A stretch of DNA of 64,000 nt from Fibrobacterota bacterium (GTDB taxonomy: Bacteria; Fibrobacterota; Chitinivibrionia; Chitinivibrionales; Chitinispirillaceae). A program made the translations under genes and the position numbers. The notes below the pieces were generated by a model. That model was not told the DNA's origin. It did no database searches and was given only the letters and a program-made list of their open reading frames with translations. Location: contig JAEYNR010000093.1 of NCBI GenBank assembly GCA_023412475.1, positions 1-64,000 on the forward strand, in the 5' to 3' direction. Positions 36,233 to 45,600 of the stretch are shown one piece after another. Numbering within the stretch: the first letter of the stretch is position 1; each line of letters starts with the position of its first letter.

Positions 36233-37879
36233 ATGGAAAATCTGCGGATTTTAGGCTTGATAGTGCTGATTTTGCTGGCGGGAGTAAAAATGCACATCTT
36301 CGCCCAGGATTGGGTACTGGTGTGGTCCGATGAGTTTAACAGTCCAGGTTTGCCGGATGAAAGTAAATGGTCCTATGATGTGGGTGGAGGTGGATGGGGA
36401 AACAATGAACTGCAGTATTATACATCGAAGCGTGGGGAAAATGCACGCATAGAAGACAGCACCCTGATAATTGAAATGCGTAAAGAGGCTTTCCAGGGAA
36501 AAGACTATACTTCTGCCAGGCTGGTATCTAAAAACAAAGGTGACTGGCTTTATGGACGGGTAGAGGTACGTGCAAAGCTTCCTTCAGGAAAAGGTACATG
36601 GCCGGCTATATGGATGCTTCCTACCGATTGGGAATATGGCGAGTGGCCTGCAAGTGGTGAGATCGACATTATGGAACATGTCGGTTACGATCCTGGAGTA
36701 ATTCATGCTACTGTGCATACTGCTGATCTCAATCACACAAAAGGGACTCAGGTGGGTAAGAGTATTACTGTTGATGATTGCTCCGATCAGTTTCATCTTT
36801 ATTCAATTGAATGGTCCGAAGATCACATTGATGCATTTGTCGATGGAATCAAATATTTCACTTTTGATAACAGGGGTGAAGGGCATGAGACCTGGCCTTT
36901 TGACAAAAGATTTCATCTCCTGCTGAACACCGCATTTGGTGGAGACTGGGGTGGGGCACAGGGCATCGATAATTCAATAGCTTCAGCCAAATTCTATATC
37001 GATTACGTGCGGGTGTATCAGAAATCTGAAAGTGGCCCGGTCTTACTTACTGTAAACAGTACACCAGGTGGAAAGGTAATAATCGATCCGGAGAAGAGGG
37101 AGTATCTTTCCGGAGAGAAGGTTGTAGTTTTGGCAGATGCAGATTCCGGATATGAATTTCAGTCATGGACAGGAGATTATTATTCGACTTCAAATCCTTT
37201 ATCCTTTGTGGTCATTGGCAACACTTCCTTAAAAGCAAATTTCTGTCTAAAAGGAGAAATGGTGATTAACGGAGGATTTGATGATGGCCTCAACTCATGG
37301 TCACAATGGAGCAACACTGGAACCGCTTCCACCAGAGAGGTTAGTGATGGCAGCTATAAAATCAGCATTTCTTCGGCTGGAGATAACGACTGGGATCTTC
37401 AGTTGAGTCAGGCCGGGATGAAAATGATTGCAGGTAACAGGTACCGGATCAGTTTCAGAGTCTGGGCCCAGACTGAGCGGACAATTACTGTAAGAGTAAA
37501 TATGACAGTTCCACCGCACAGTGCCTGGTATTCAAAGGTGGTTTCCATAAACAATAAACCGGAAACGTATGTATATGAATTTATTATGACCGATCAGAAT
37601 GATGACAATGCCAGAATAGAGTTTGACTTTGGAAAGTATGCGGTAACCACATATATCGATGATGTAAGTCTTAAGAATCTCAGCACAACAACGGTAAGCG
37701 ATTTGCCACCGGACTACACGAAAGGATATTTGAGAGTTAGCAGGAGTCCTGCAAAGTATCTGGTAATAGAAAGGGAATCTGTAAGAAGCTGTGTTGATCT
37801 GATAGGGAGGCGTATTACAGAGGGTTCTTCTATACACAGGGTTAATCGGCTTGCCAGGGGGATATATGTGGAGCCTTGA
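36233..37879 (+). CDS. Secreted GH16 beta-glucanase with InlB-like, carbohydrate-binding and sorting-like domains
   Basis: A 548-residue exported enzyme. A signal peptide (1-24, ending HIFAQ) precedes a GH16 laminarinase-type catalytic domain at about 27-265 with the EIDIME motif: nucleophile Glu143, Asp145, acid/base Glu148. At about 270-335 is an InlB B-repeat-like module (TVNSTPGGKVIIDPEKREYLSGEKV). At about 340-480 is a CBM4_9-like sugar-binding jelly roll (NGGFDDGLNSWSQW). The C-terminus (YLVIERESVRSCVDLIGRRI ... RLARGIYVEP) resembles a type IX secretion sorting domain but ends early. It cleaves beta-1,3 or mixed-linkage glucans. GGAGAG precedes the ATG. It follows MITE-like copy 1 by about 30 bp. 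Confidence 0.9.
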   Translation: MENLRILGLIVLILLAGVKMHIFAQDWVLVWSDEFNSPGLPDESKWSYDVGGGGWGNNELQYYTSKRGENARIEDSTLIIEMRKEAFQGKDYTSARLVSKNKGDWLYGRVEVRAKLPSGKGTWPAIWMLPTDWEYGEWPASGEIDIMEHVGYDPGVIHATVHTADLNHTKGTQVGKSITVDDCSDQFHLYSIEWSEDHIDAFVDGIKYFTFDNRGEGHETWPFDKRFHLLLNTAFGGDWGGAQGIDNSIASAKFYIDYVRVYQKSESGPVLLTVNSTPGGKVIIDPEKREYLSGEKVVVLADADSGYEFQSWTGDYYSTSNPLSFVVIGNTSLKANFCLKGEMVINGGFDDGLNSWSQWSNTGTASTREVSDGSYKISISSAGDNDWDLQLSQAGMKMIAGNRYRISFRVWAQTERTITVRVNMTVPPHSAWYSKVVSINNKPETYVYEFIMTDQNDDNARIEFDFGKYAVTTYIDDVSLKNLSTTTVSDLPPDYTKGYLRVSRSPAKYLVIERESVRSCVDLIGRRITEGSSIHRVNRLARGIYVEP

Positions 37880-37984
37880 TTTTTCTGGCTGTCCACTTTA
37901 TAAGGGAGGAAGAATTTATTTATTCGTGGTAAGTAATATTTCATAGGAAATATCGGATATGATGTGGATATGGATATCGATATC

Positions 37985-38044
37985 GACAACGACAACGACA
38001 ACGACAACGATAACGATAAAGATAACGATAACGATAACGATAAC
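37985..38044 (+). repeat. Hexanucleotide array (GACAAC/GATAAC)n
   Basis: Ten tandem hexamers: four GACAAC, then GATAAC, GATAAA and four GATAAC. Flanked by TATCGATATC-like sequence. It lies about 105 bp past the GH16 stop and is not coding by any criterion other than being open. Confidence 0.9.
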
Positions 38045-38236
38045 GGATATGATGAGTTGGTTAAAGCGACATTTGAACTTAATGTTAACAACAAAAAATA
38101 ATTACTATACCGCAAGGATTGTAAATGTGAAACAGCATCACTGAGAAAATTTGCAAACAAGTGTCACAGGTTGCGAAAGCTTTTAACCACAGAATTTATT
38201 CTCTCAGGTATAAGACTATTCTCCAAAGGCAGGCTT

Positions 38237-38268
38237 GGGGACGATTTATGCAAGCGTGCCCCCTTTTT
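38237..38268 (+). terminator. Possible intrinsic terminator
   Basis: GGGGACG pairs with CGTGCCCC (one bulge), followed by CTTTTT. It is about 360 bp after the GH16 stop, so its link to that gene is unsure. Confidence 0.35.
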
Positions 38269-38333
38269 CGATTCAGATAACAGTAGATTTCTGCTCTGCC
38301 AGGGGTACCTGGAGCCCGGAATTGCACTCCCGA

Positions 38334-38521
38334 AGCCCGGGGAAGTGCTAAACGAGCCCGGGGAAGTGCTAAACGAGGGCGGGCAACGCTAAACGAGGGC
38401 GGGCAACTCTAAACGATGCCGGGGAAGTGCTAAACGATGCCGGGCAACTGATAAACGATGCCGGGCAACTGATAAACGAGGCTTCGGCAACTGATAAACG
38501 AGGCTTCGGGGCCTAAAAATG
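38334..38521 (+). repeat. Tandem 20-22 bp array
   Basis: Eight full units and one partial unit, each ending in TAAACG. Types: AGCCCGGGGAAGTGCTAAACG (twice), AGGGCGGGCAACgCTAAACG-like (twice), ATGCCGGGGAAGTGC-type (once), ATGCCGGGCAACTGATAAAC-type (twice) and AGGCTTCGGCAACTGA-type (once plus partial). Units are directly adjacent with no spacers, so this is not a CRISPR. Confidence 0.9.
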
Positions 38522-38640
38522 CGGAACTCGGGACACATAAAAGAACCCGGCGAACCGGTAATTTGCCTTTTGGATCCCAATAACTGGTTACAATGAATAC
38601 TCCTTCCCGGGCAAATATCTCTGGTGTCTGTCCCTTTCTT

Positions 38641-38690
38641 TTCTTTACTTCGAAATTCATTATTCGGTATTCGTTATTCGATATTTTTTC
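38641..38690 (+). repeat. AATTCG-rich repeat, copy E
   Basis: Begins TTCTTTACTTCGAAATTCAT and continues with TATTCG/TTATTCG words into a T run. A near-identical copy is at 39423-39473. The TTCGAAATTCG words also occur in the larger dispersed repeat. Confidence 0.7.
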
Positions 38691-38699
38691 CCGTCATTT

Positions 38700-39175
38700 T
38701 CCCAGGCCTGAGAGCCTGGGCTGTTATAAGCCGCTCTTTCAGAGCTAAAAAAGAATTGAAAACAGGAAGTTGTACTCAAGGCAGTAGAAATATAAAGGTC
38801 TTCAGGACAATAGAAGGGCTTAACCTTTATAACCGCACAGGGCATTGACGGTGCTGAAATATTATGCCCTTTCAGGGCTGGTAGAATGTAAAATCCTCCT
38901 TTTTCCCCTCTTGATAAGGGGGACGCTTCTACGCAGGTAGGATTTCATTAACAAACTATTGCGTTTACATCGATCCCTACAAGAATACCCAAATAAATCC
39001 AGACAATTTCACCGGGCAATCTCAAAAAGAATGACCTGTAAATCCCAAAAAGTATCATCTCAGAATATGAACCAACGTGCAGATTTCAGCCCTGAAGGGG
39101 CGCCATATAACAGCCCGGGCAGAATGCCCGGGTTGCTGATGTATCAATGTGTTAACAAGCCCTGAAGGGGCGGGA
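38700..39175. repeat. Degenerate REP-like palindrome cluster
   Basis: CCCAGGC..GCCTGGG followed by CTGTTATA and CGCTCTTTCAGAGC (38700-38745); GCCCTTTCAGGGC at about 38867-38879; and in the reverse sense GCCCTGAAGGGGC twice (about 39093-39105, 39160-39172) with CCCGGGC..GCCCGGG between. This layout resembles a palindromic intergenic repeat seen in many environmental bacteria. Confidence 0.6.
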
Positions 39176-39422
39176 TAAGGGAACGAATAACGAATAACGA
39201 ATAACGAATGAGGAATGAGAAATTTCTGAAATCAGAAATCAAAGAAATCGGGATTCAGGGGTAAATTTGTTATGTTGGGTTTTGTTTATTAGTTGTTAAA
39301 AAGATGCTTTTCTTCTGTTTTGTATCAAGTATGTATCTAAGTTCAGGTTAAGCAGAGCCGTACTGTTAGAAGATGATTGGTTTTAATGGTTCAAAACGCA
39401 ATTTTTCAGTACTTGTTCTTTT

Positions 39423-39473
39423 TTCTTTACTTCGAAATTCATTATTCGAAATTCGTTACTCGTTATTTTTTCT
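39423..39473 (+). repeat. AATTCG-rich repeat, copy F
   Basis: Same start (TTCTTTACTTCGAAATTCAT) and layout as copy E at 38641, ending in TTATTTTTTC. Confidence 0.7.
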
Positions 39474-39608
39474 TATCACCCCCTTCTTTCTGCCACAGGC
39501 AATATGGAAAAGAAAATTCGATATCGAATAGAATGTGTTGATTTATCATCAGATAGCTCAGTAGTAACCGATTTCTACCCGGCATGACTTTTGTAGAATA
39601 ATGTTTTC

Positions 39609-40502
39609 ATGGAAACAAAAATTGATTTCACTAAAGCAACCGTCTCGAAAAAAACCCAAGGTGACACTATCAGAAATAATGTTAATTTCCGAAAAAAAAC
39701 GATTATACTGGTTATTGCAGCTCTGTTTATATTGTCAGGACTCTATTGTTTTATAGAACCATTCTGGATAGAACAGAAGGTTTATGTGATAACCCATCCT
39801 GATATCCCGGTTTCATTTGACAATGCCAGAATTGTTTTCCTTACAGATATTCATCATGGCAGATTCTTTTCAAGATCAAGAGTCAGAAATATGGTAAAAC
39901 AGGTCAACAAACTTGATGCTCAACTGATACTTCTGGGGGGAGATTATGTGGAGGGAAGACCTGATTACATAGAGGGCTGTTTTGAAGAATTGGGTAATTT
40001 ATCGGCTGAGCTGGGAATTTATGGGGTTCTGGGTAATCATGATCATTGGCAGGGAGCAGGCAGAACGCGGGAGGCAATGGCAAAACATGGTATCCACTCA
40101 ATCGATAATAATGCTTTCTGGATCCAGAAAGATGGACAAAGCATAAGGGTAGGGGGAGTGGGTGATTATTGTGAGGATGTGCAGAATCTTGAAATCACCA
40201 CAGATAAAACCCTGGAGAGCGACTTTGTGCTTCTGGTTTCACACAGCCCGGACTACGCGCTGGATATAACTGGTGATAAAGTGGATTTGCTTCTGTCAGG
40301 GCATACTCATGGCGGGCAGGTTACCCTCTTTGGCCTACATGCTCCGAGGGTTCCATCCCGGTATGGGCAGAGATTTCGCACGGGAAAGACAATGGTTAAC
40401 ACAATTTCGGCGATCATTTCCAATGGTATCGGTACGGTCTTATTGCCAATCCGGTTTTTTGCACGACCACAGATAGTGATTATTCAGTTGGAGACATCGT
40501 AG
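39609..40502 (+). CDS. Membrane-anchored metallophosphoesterase (YkuE/YaeI-like)
   Basis: A 297-residue protein with one N-terminal transmembrane helix (about 30-52, IILVIAALFILSGLYCFI), then a calcineurin-like phosphoesterase domain. All five metal/active-site motifs are visible in order: TDIHHGR, GGDYVEG, GNHDHW, HSPDY and GHTHGGQ. Family members are Mn/Fe-dependent phosphatases or UDP-diacylglucosamine hydrolases; the substrate here is open. The start ATG has only a weak site. It stands alone after the repeat-rich region, ending about 95 bp before a terminator. Confidence 0.87.
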   Translation: METKIDFTKATVSKKTQGDTIRNNVNFRKKTIILVIAALFILSGLYCFIEPFWIEQKVYVITHPDIPVSFDNARIVFLTDIHHGRFFSRSRVRNMVKQVNKLDAQLILLGGDYVEGRPDYIEGCFEELGNLSAELGIYGVLGNHDHWQGAGRTREAMAKHGIHSIDNNAFWIQKDGQSIRVGGVGDYCEDVQNLEITTDKTLESDFVLLVSHSPDYALDITGDKVDLLLSGHTHGGQVTLFGLHAPRVPSRYGQRFRTGKTMVNTISAIISNGIGTVLLPIRFFARPQIVIIQLETS

Positions 40503-40965
40503 AGAGCTCAGGGAAGGAATCCCAGAGGTGGATGGGGAATTACCAGTCACGCTCAGGGCTTCGCACTGCATTGAACTACTACCTGATCATCGTTGGCAAT
40601 CAGGTCTGATTGTTTTTTTAAGGGAAAGGAATTCTGATGGCTAATGTTCCTTAGAACCAAAAAACACTACTCCCTGATCACAATAGGCAAAACCATTATT
40701 AATTCAACGGCAAAGAAAATCTCATAGCACACTTCTGAACTTTCTTTATGCTATAATGCTCCCGCTACATGCACTTCCAAACGTTTTCTGGCGTACTATG
40801 GTGATAGCATTGTTGAATATCGAATAATGTGGCGCCCAGACGAAGTCAATCTCCAGCAAATCTTAAAGGACTCATACCACAAACAACAACTCCCATTCAG
40901 CCAAAACATTTATATTCCTGTTTTCATATTCCTGACAACACAAATCTCAATTTCAGAGTTCAATA
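40503..40965. other. 463-bp intergenic region
   Basis: Holds the terminator of the metallophosphoesterase at about 40597-40619. Nothing else is recognisable apart from a short TATCGAATAATG word near 40818. It presumably contains the sbcD promoter. Confidence 0.5.
40597..40619 (+). terminator. Intrinsic terminator after the metallophosphoesterase
   Basis: CAATCAG-GT-CTGATTG directly followed by seven T residues. An alternative pairing ACCTGAT/ATCAGGT overlaps it at 40581-40605. Confidence 0.65.
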
Positions 40966-42213
40966 ATGAAAGTTCTTCATTCCTCAGACTGGCATATCGG
41001 TCGTGCTCTCTATGAAAAAAAACGGTATAGGGAGTTCGAGATGTTCTTAAACTGGTTGCTTCAGGCCATTAACCAGCAAAACATCGATGTGTTTCTGGTA
41101 GCTGGTGATGTTTTTGATACAAGTACTCCTGGTAACCGTTCTCAGGAGATCTATTATCGTTTCTTGTATCAGGTTGGCTCCTGCTCCTGTTGCAGGCATG
41201 TGGTTGTGATTGCCGGGAATCATGATTCTCCCTCCTTTTTAAGTGCCCCAAAGGATCTGTTAAAGGCCTTGAATGTCCATGTGATCGGATCTGCCTCTGA
41301 AAATTATGAAGATGAAGTGCTGGTTCTTAAAGATAAAGATGATCTGCCGGAGTTGATTGTTTGTGCAGTTCCGCACCTAAGAGATCGTGATATTCGTCTG
41401 GCCCAACCTGGGGAGAGCATAGAGGAGAAAGAGAAAAAACTGACCGAAGGAATACGCACACACTATTTCAATGTATGTGAAGCAGCAGAGCTCAAACGCA
41501 AAGAACTGAAAGTTGAGATTCCCATTATTGCCACAGGACATCTTTTTACTGCTGGGGGTAAAACGACCGATGGAGATGGAGTTCGTGATCTGTATGTGGG
41601 GTCTCTGGCCCACCTGACAGTTGATGTTTTCCCCTCCTGTATTGATTATCTGGCCCTGGGCCATCTTCATATGCCACAAAAGGTGAGTGATTCAGATATG
41701 ATACGTTATAGTGGGGCTCCGTTACAGATGAGTTTTGGAGAGGCAAAACAGCAGAAAAGTGTTTGCATGATAGAATTTGAGGACAGATCCCCAACGGTAT
41801 CTCTTATCAAGGTGCCAGTATTTCAGATACTTGAAAGTATTAAAGGCACATGGGAGCAAATCGAAAAACGAATCACAGAATTATTGAATATGGAAAGTAG
41901 TGTCTGGGTGGAAGTTATCTATGAGGGAGATGAGGTGATTGGTAATTTACGGGAGCGTCTGGATACTCTGGTTTGTGGATCAGGAATTGAGATTCTGCGT
42001 GTAAAGAACAGCCATATAATAAACATGGTTCTCAATCAGAAATTTGAAGAAGAATGTCTGGATGATCTGAGTATGGATGACGTTTTTGAACGTTGTCTGG
42101 ACATTAACGAAGTACCTGTTGAGCAGAGAGCAGAGTTACTGAATGCTTATCAGGAAATCATCATCTCTTTAAATGAAGAGGATAAGCTGGAAACCAGTTT
42201 AGAATTGCAATGA
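40966..42213 (+). CDS. sbcD: Exonuclease SbcD (Mre11-type nuclease subunit)
   Basis: A 415-residue nuclease subunit of the SbcCD DNA repair complex, which cuts hairpins and processes double-strand ends with Mn2+. Calcineurin-like motifs: SSDWHIG (7-13), AGDVFD, GNHDSPSF, GHLF and ALGHLHMPQ, all intact. The C-terminal capping/helical part ends in EDKLETSLELQ. Length is normal. sbcC follows on the same strand, but 486 bp away rather than overlapping as usual, with a MITE-like element and a dispersed repeat between. Start ATG has a weak site. Confidence 0.95.
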   Translation: MKVLHSSDWHIGRALYEKKRYREFEMFLNWLLQAINQQNIDVFLVAGDVFDTSTPGNRSQEIYYRFLYQVGSCSCCRHVVVIAGNHDSPSFLSAPKDLLKALNVHVIGSASENYEDEVLVLKDKDDLPELIVCAVPHLRDRDIRLAQPGESIEEKEKKLTEGIRTHYFNVCEAAELKRKELKVEIPIIATGHLFTAGGKTTDGDGVRDLYVGSLAHLTVDVFPSCIDYLALGHLHMPQKVSDSDMIRYSGAPLQMSFGEAKQQKSVCMIEFEDRSPTVSLIKVPVFQILESIKGTWEQIEKRITELLNMESSVWVEVIYEGDEVIGNLRERLDTLVCGSGIEILRVKNSHIINMVLNQKFEEECLDDLSMDDVFERCLDINEVPVEQRAELLNAYQEIIISLNEEDKLETSLELQ

Positions 42214-42229
42214 AAGTGTTGTTTTAAAA

Positions 42230-42402
42230 TTAAACCTAAATCAGACGATTACTTGACGCGATCTGCTTCGCCGCCTTGGAATCCTGTGACTTTCGAAAGC
42301 TTGGACATATCACCTTTTGGATATGCCCGTGCTTTCGAAATCCCAATCTTCTCAAGACGGCTGTGCATCTCATCATCAATTAATCGTCCAAATTAGGTTA
42401 AA
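42230..42402. mobile_element. MITE-like element, copy 2 (~173 bp)
   Basis: Terminal inverted repeats: left end 42230-42251 (TTAAACCTAAAT..GACGATTA) and right end 42381-42402 (TAATCGTC..AATTAGGTTAAA), about 17 of 22 positions complementary. The core is a long hairpin: TTTCGAAAGC (42291-42300) pairs exactly with GCTTTCGAAA (42331-42340), and GGACATATC with GATATGCCC inside. It aligns over its whole length with 35951-36203. Confidence 0.7.
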
Positions 42403-42426
42403 GTTTATTATTCCGGCAATTAATTG

Positions 42427-42631
42427 TTACTCAGTTATCTAATCGGAAAAAACTATGAACTATCAATATATAATCAGAAGGAAATTCTAAATCACAAATC
42501 TGAAATCCTAAACAAATTCTAAATTCTAAACCGGGAATAAGAGTGTTTCAATGTAAGTTAGATCTTTGTTCCTACTTCTTATTTCCCTGTTCTTGTTTCG
42601 AATTTCGATTTTCGAATTTCATGCTTATTAC
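42427..42631 (-). repeat. Dispersed intergenic repeat, copy C
   Basis: Read on the minus strand it gives AATAAGCATGAAATTCGAAA, GAAACACTCTTATTCCCG, GTTTAGGATTTCAGA, TTGTGATTTAGAATTTCC, then GATTAGATAACTGAG, in the same order as copies A (10821-10955) and B (47776-47953). It sits between sbcD and sbcC. Confidence 0.75.
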
Positions 42632-42699
42632 TTTAAAAATAATGGAAATAGTTATTGGGAATTGTTTAGGAATTTCGAAACATTGTTCTGAGAAATATT

Positions 42700-45600
42700 A
42701 TGAGAATCCTTTATATTCGGTTTAAAAATCTGAATTCGCTGGTTGGCGAGTGGGAAATTGATCTTAGTCACCCGGCATTTAGCACTAATGGAATCTTTGC
42801 CATTACCGGACCAACAGGTGCAGGGAAAACTACTATTCTTGATGCAATTTGTCTGGCTCTTTATGGACGTACTCCCAGATTGAATAAAATCACCAAGAGT
42901 GGTAATGAAATAATGTCTCGTCAGAAGGGTGAGTGTTTCGCAGAAGTAATATTTGAAACATCTTCAGGGAGATTTCGTTGTCATTGGAGTCAGCACAGAG
43001 CCAGGAAAAAAAGTAATGGTGAATTGCAGGCTCCGAAGCATGAGATATCAGATGCGGTTACAGGGAAGATCTTTGAAACAAAGATTCGTGGTGTTGCAGA
43101 ACAGATTGAGTCTATAAGTGGTATTGATTTCGATCGTTTTATCCGTTCGATGCTTCTTGCACAGGGCGGGTTTGCTGCCTTTCTGCAGGCAAATCCAGAT
43201 GAACGCGCACCTATATTGGAGCAGATAACCGGAACAGAAATCTACAGCCAAATCTCCATCAGTGTTCATCAGCGTTGCACGGAAGAAAAAAAGAAGCTTA
43301 ATTGTCTTCGAGCGGAACTGGCAGCGGTGAATCTATTAAGTGAAGATGAAGAAATGCAGTATAGCTTACTTCTGGAGCAGAGTTCTTCAAAAGAAGCAGA
43401 ACTGAATGCTCAGTGTACAAATCTAAGAAGGACAATAAATTGGCAGGAAAATATCAATAGTATCGAGAATGAACTGTTGAAATTGAGTGAAAGAAAAAAA
43501 GACTTGGAAATCCGTCGGGAAAACTTTGGTCCAAAGTCTAAGAAGCTGGAACTGGCAACACGCGCTCTTGAATTGTCTGCTGAATACGCAGCACTTCAGG
43601 CCTTACGCAGCGAGCAGGGAACAGACAGGCAGTGCTGTAGCCAGTTCAAATTCGAACTCCCGGATCTGGAATCTAAAGTAGAAAAAGCTCAACAAACGGT
43701 AAAAAATACAATGGCTTCTCTGGAAACTCAAAGATCGATTCAAAAAGAGGTCTTATTGGTTATCCGCAAAGTGCGGGAGCTTGATCTCAAAATTCAAGAG
43801 AAATTGGGGCCAATCACTGCGCTCTCGGATACTGTTGCTGGAACGGAAAAATCACTTGTTATGTTTCAGAATAAAAGCCAGAAGGATTCTCTGGCTCTTG
43901 TTGAGAGTAAAGGTAATCTGGAAAAACTGAATAAGTTTTTGATAGAGACCAGTAATCACGAAAGGCTAATTGAAAATTTGACCTGGATAACCAAATCTGT
44001 TGAGCAGATCGGTGATTTAGATAAAAATCAGAATGAAAAGAAAAGAGAGATCGATCTTGCTCAAAAGGAAATGACAGAAGTAAATAATCATTGGATAGAA
44101 CAGGAAAAATATCAGTATAAACTGCAAAAAGATCTTCAGTCCATGAAGGATATGTTTAGCCTGAGGGAAGCTGAACTAAAGAGAATATTAGATTCAAGAG
44201 ATTTAGCTTCCTGGAGAGAAGAACTTTCACAAATAAGAGAAAAAGAGTATCTGCTGGAAAAATTGGATGCATCTGTTGAATCCATTAAAGAATTCAAAGG
44301 TAAACTTAGTAAGCTGGAATGTCGTCGCAGTACCCTGGTTTCTGAAGAAAAAAAATTACAGGAACAAATCGACAGGAAGGTTGTTGAAAGCGGCTTCATC
44401 GAGAAGGAAATGAGTTCTCTTGAGTTGCAGTTATCTCTATTAAATCGGATAAGGGACCTGGAGGAGGCTAGATGTCAACTACGGGATGAAGAACCGTGTC
44501 CTTTATGCGGGTCCATACATCATCCCTATGCTCAGGGCAATGTTCCCCAGCCCGATGAGACCAGGATTAAGCTCGATAAAGTAAGAAGCAGTTACAAATC
44601 GATGAATGAAGAGATCTCCGGAATAAGAATTGTGCTGGCTCAAAAGCAGAAGGAACTGGAACATACAGATTCTGAATGCTTTGAATTGAATAAGAAGATA
44701 GTTAATGAAAATAACAGCATTGATGAGAAATTCTTAAATCTTTCTCTCCAATATTCAGAAGAAGATACCTCAGAGGTACTTGAGAGAACGCGAAAAGATA
44801 ACGAAATGTGTAAAAACAGGGCATCAGATGTGGTGAATACTGCTGAAAAACTGGAAAAAACAATTGAAAATCTGCGTCATTCTCTGGACAGGACAAGAGA
44901 ACTTCTTATGGAGAGTGAAAGAAAAACTCAGGCTGCTATTCAAAATAAAAAACATTCTGAACAGAAGATAAATCAGTTAAATAAAGAATATGATACGATT
45001 GTTACTCAGCTCAGTAAATTATCTGATGACACTCTGGTTGAACTCAGGCAATATGGAATATGTCAAATTCCGGTGAAAAAATTAAACAGAGTATTATCCG
45101 ATTTGACTGAGTACCGCAACCAGTGGATCAAAAGACAGGAGGAGAAAACTGTATTTGAAAAACAGATATCCTTACTTGAAGTTCAGATAAATAATCAGAA
45201 CGAGAAAATTAACGCATTGAAGTTTGATATTGAAGGGCATCTTATCAGGCTCAGAGCATTAAAAAATGAGCAGAACTCGCTGATAAATGAAAGAATAGCT
45301 CTTTTTGGTCAAAAAGATGCCGATACAGAGGAAGCCAGTATAACTGATGCGGTTGCTGCAGCAGAGAGCCTACTGGAGAATGCACGTCAATATCTTGCAG
45401 CTATTACTGAAGAGTGTAGCAGGATGAAGGCTAAAATTGAAGCAATCGAAAAACAGATGGTTTCCCGTGACGTTCAAATAAAAGCATCCAGTGAATCTTT
45501 TCTTTTAAATATTAATGCAGCAGGTTTTGAGGATGAGCAAAAATACAGGGATGCTTGTTTGCCGGAAGAGCAAAGGAAAGAGCTGATGAAGCAGGCACGG

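Larger units (their letters stand above)
37880..39608. other. 1.7-kb repeat-rich gene-free region
   Basis: No credible gene. In order it holds a (GAYAAC)n array (37985-38044), a weak terminator-like hairpin (38237-38268), a 20-22 bp tandem array (38334-38521), AATTCG-rich repeats (38641-38690 and 39423-39473), and REP-like palindromes (38700-38745, 38860-38880, 39090-39175). It also has a CCCCT..AAGGGG palindrome (38905-38922) and (AACGAAT)n near 39181-39212. Open frames here are by-products of the repeats. Confidence 0.7.
42214..42699. other. sbcD-sbcC spacer filled by two repeats
   Basis: This 486-bp gap has MITE-like copy 2 (42230-42402) and dispersed repeat copy C on the minus strand (42427-42631), leaving only about 70 bp before sbcC. 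No gene is seen. Confidence 0.75.

Noticed and set aside
37714..38160. 148-codon minus-strand frame with a Ser-Leu/Ser-Ile run, and a plus-strand Thr-Ile frame at 37959-38144
   Set aside because: Both are produced by the GAYAAC hexamer array; no ribosome site, no protein-like composition.
38334..38521. Possible CRISPR array
   Set aside because: Units are directly adjacent without spacers and no Cas gene is in the window.
38389..38660. Minus-strand frames with HRLSVAR or VYQLPGI repeats across the 21-bp array
   Set aside because: Repetition is that of the DNA array itself; units of 20, 21 and 22 bp shift the frame, so no coding constraint is seen.
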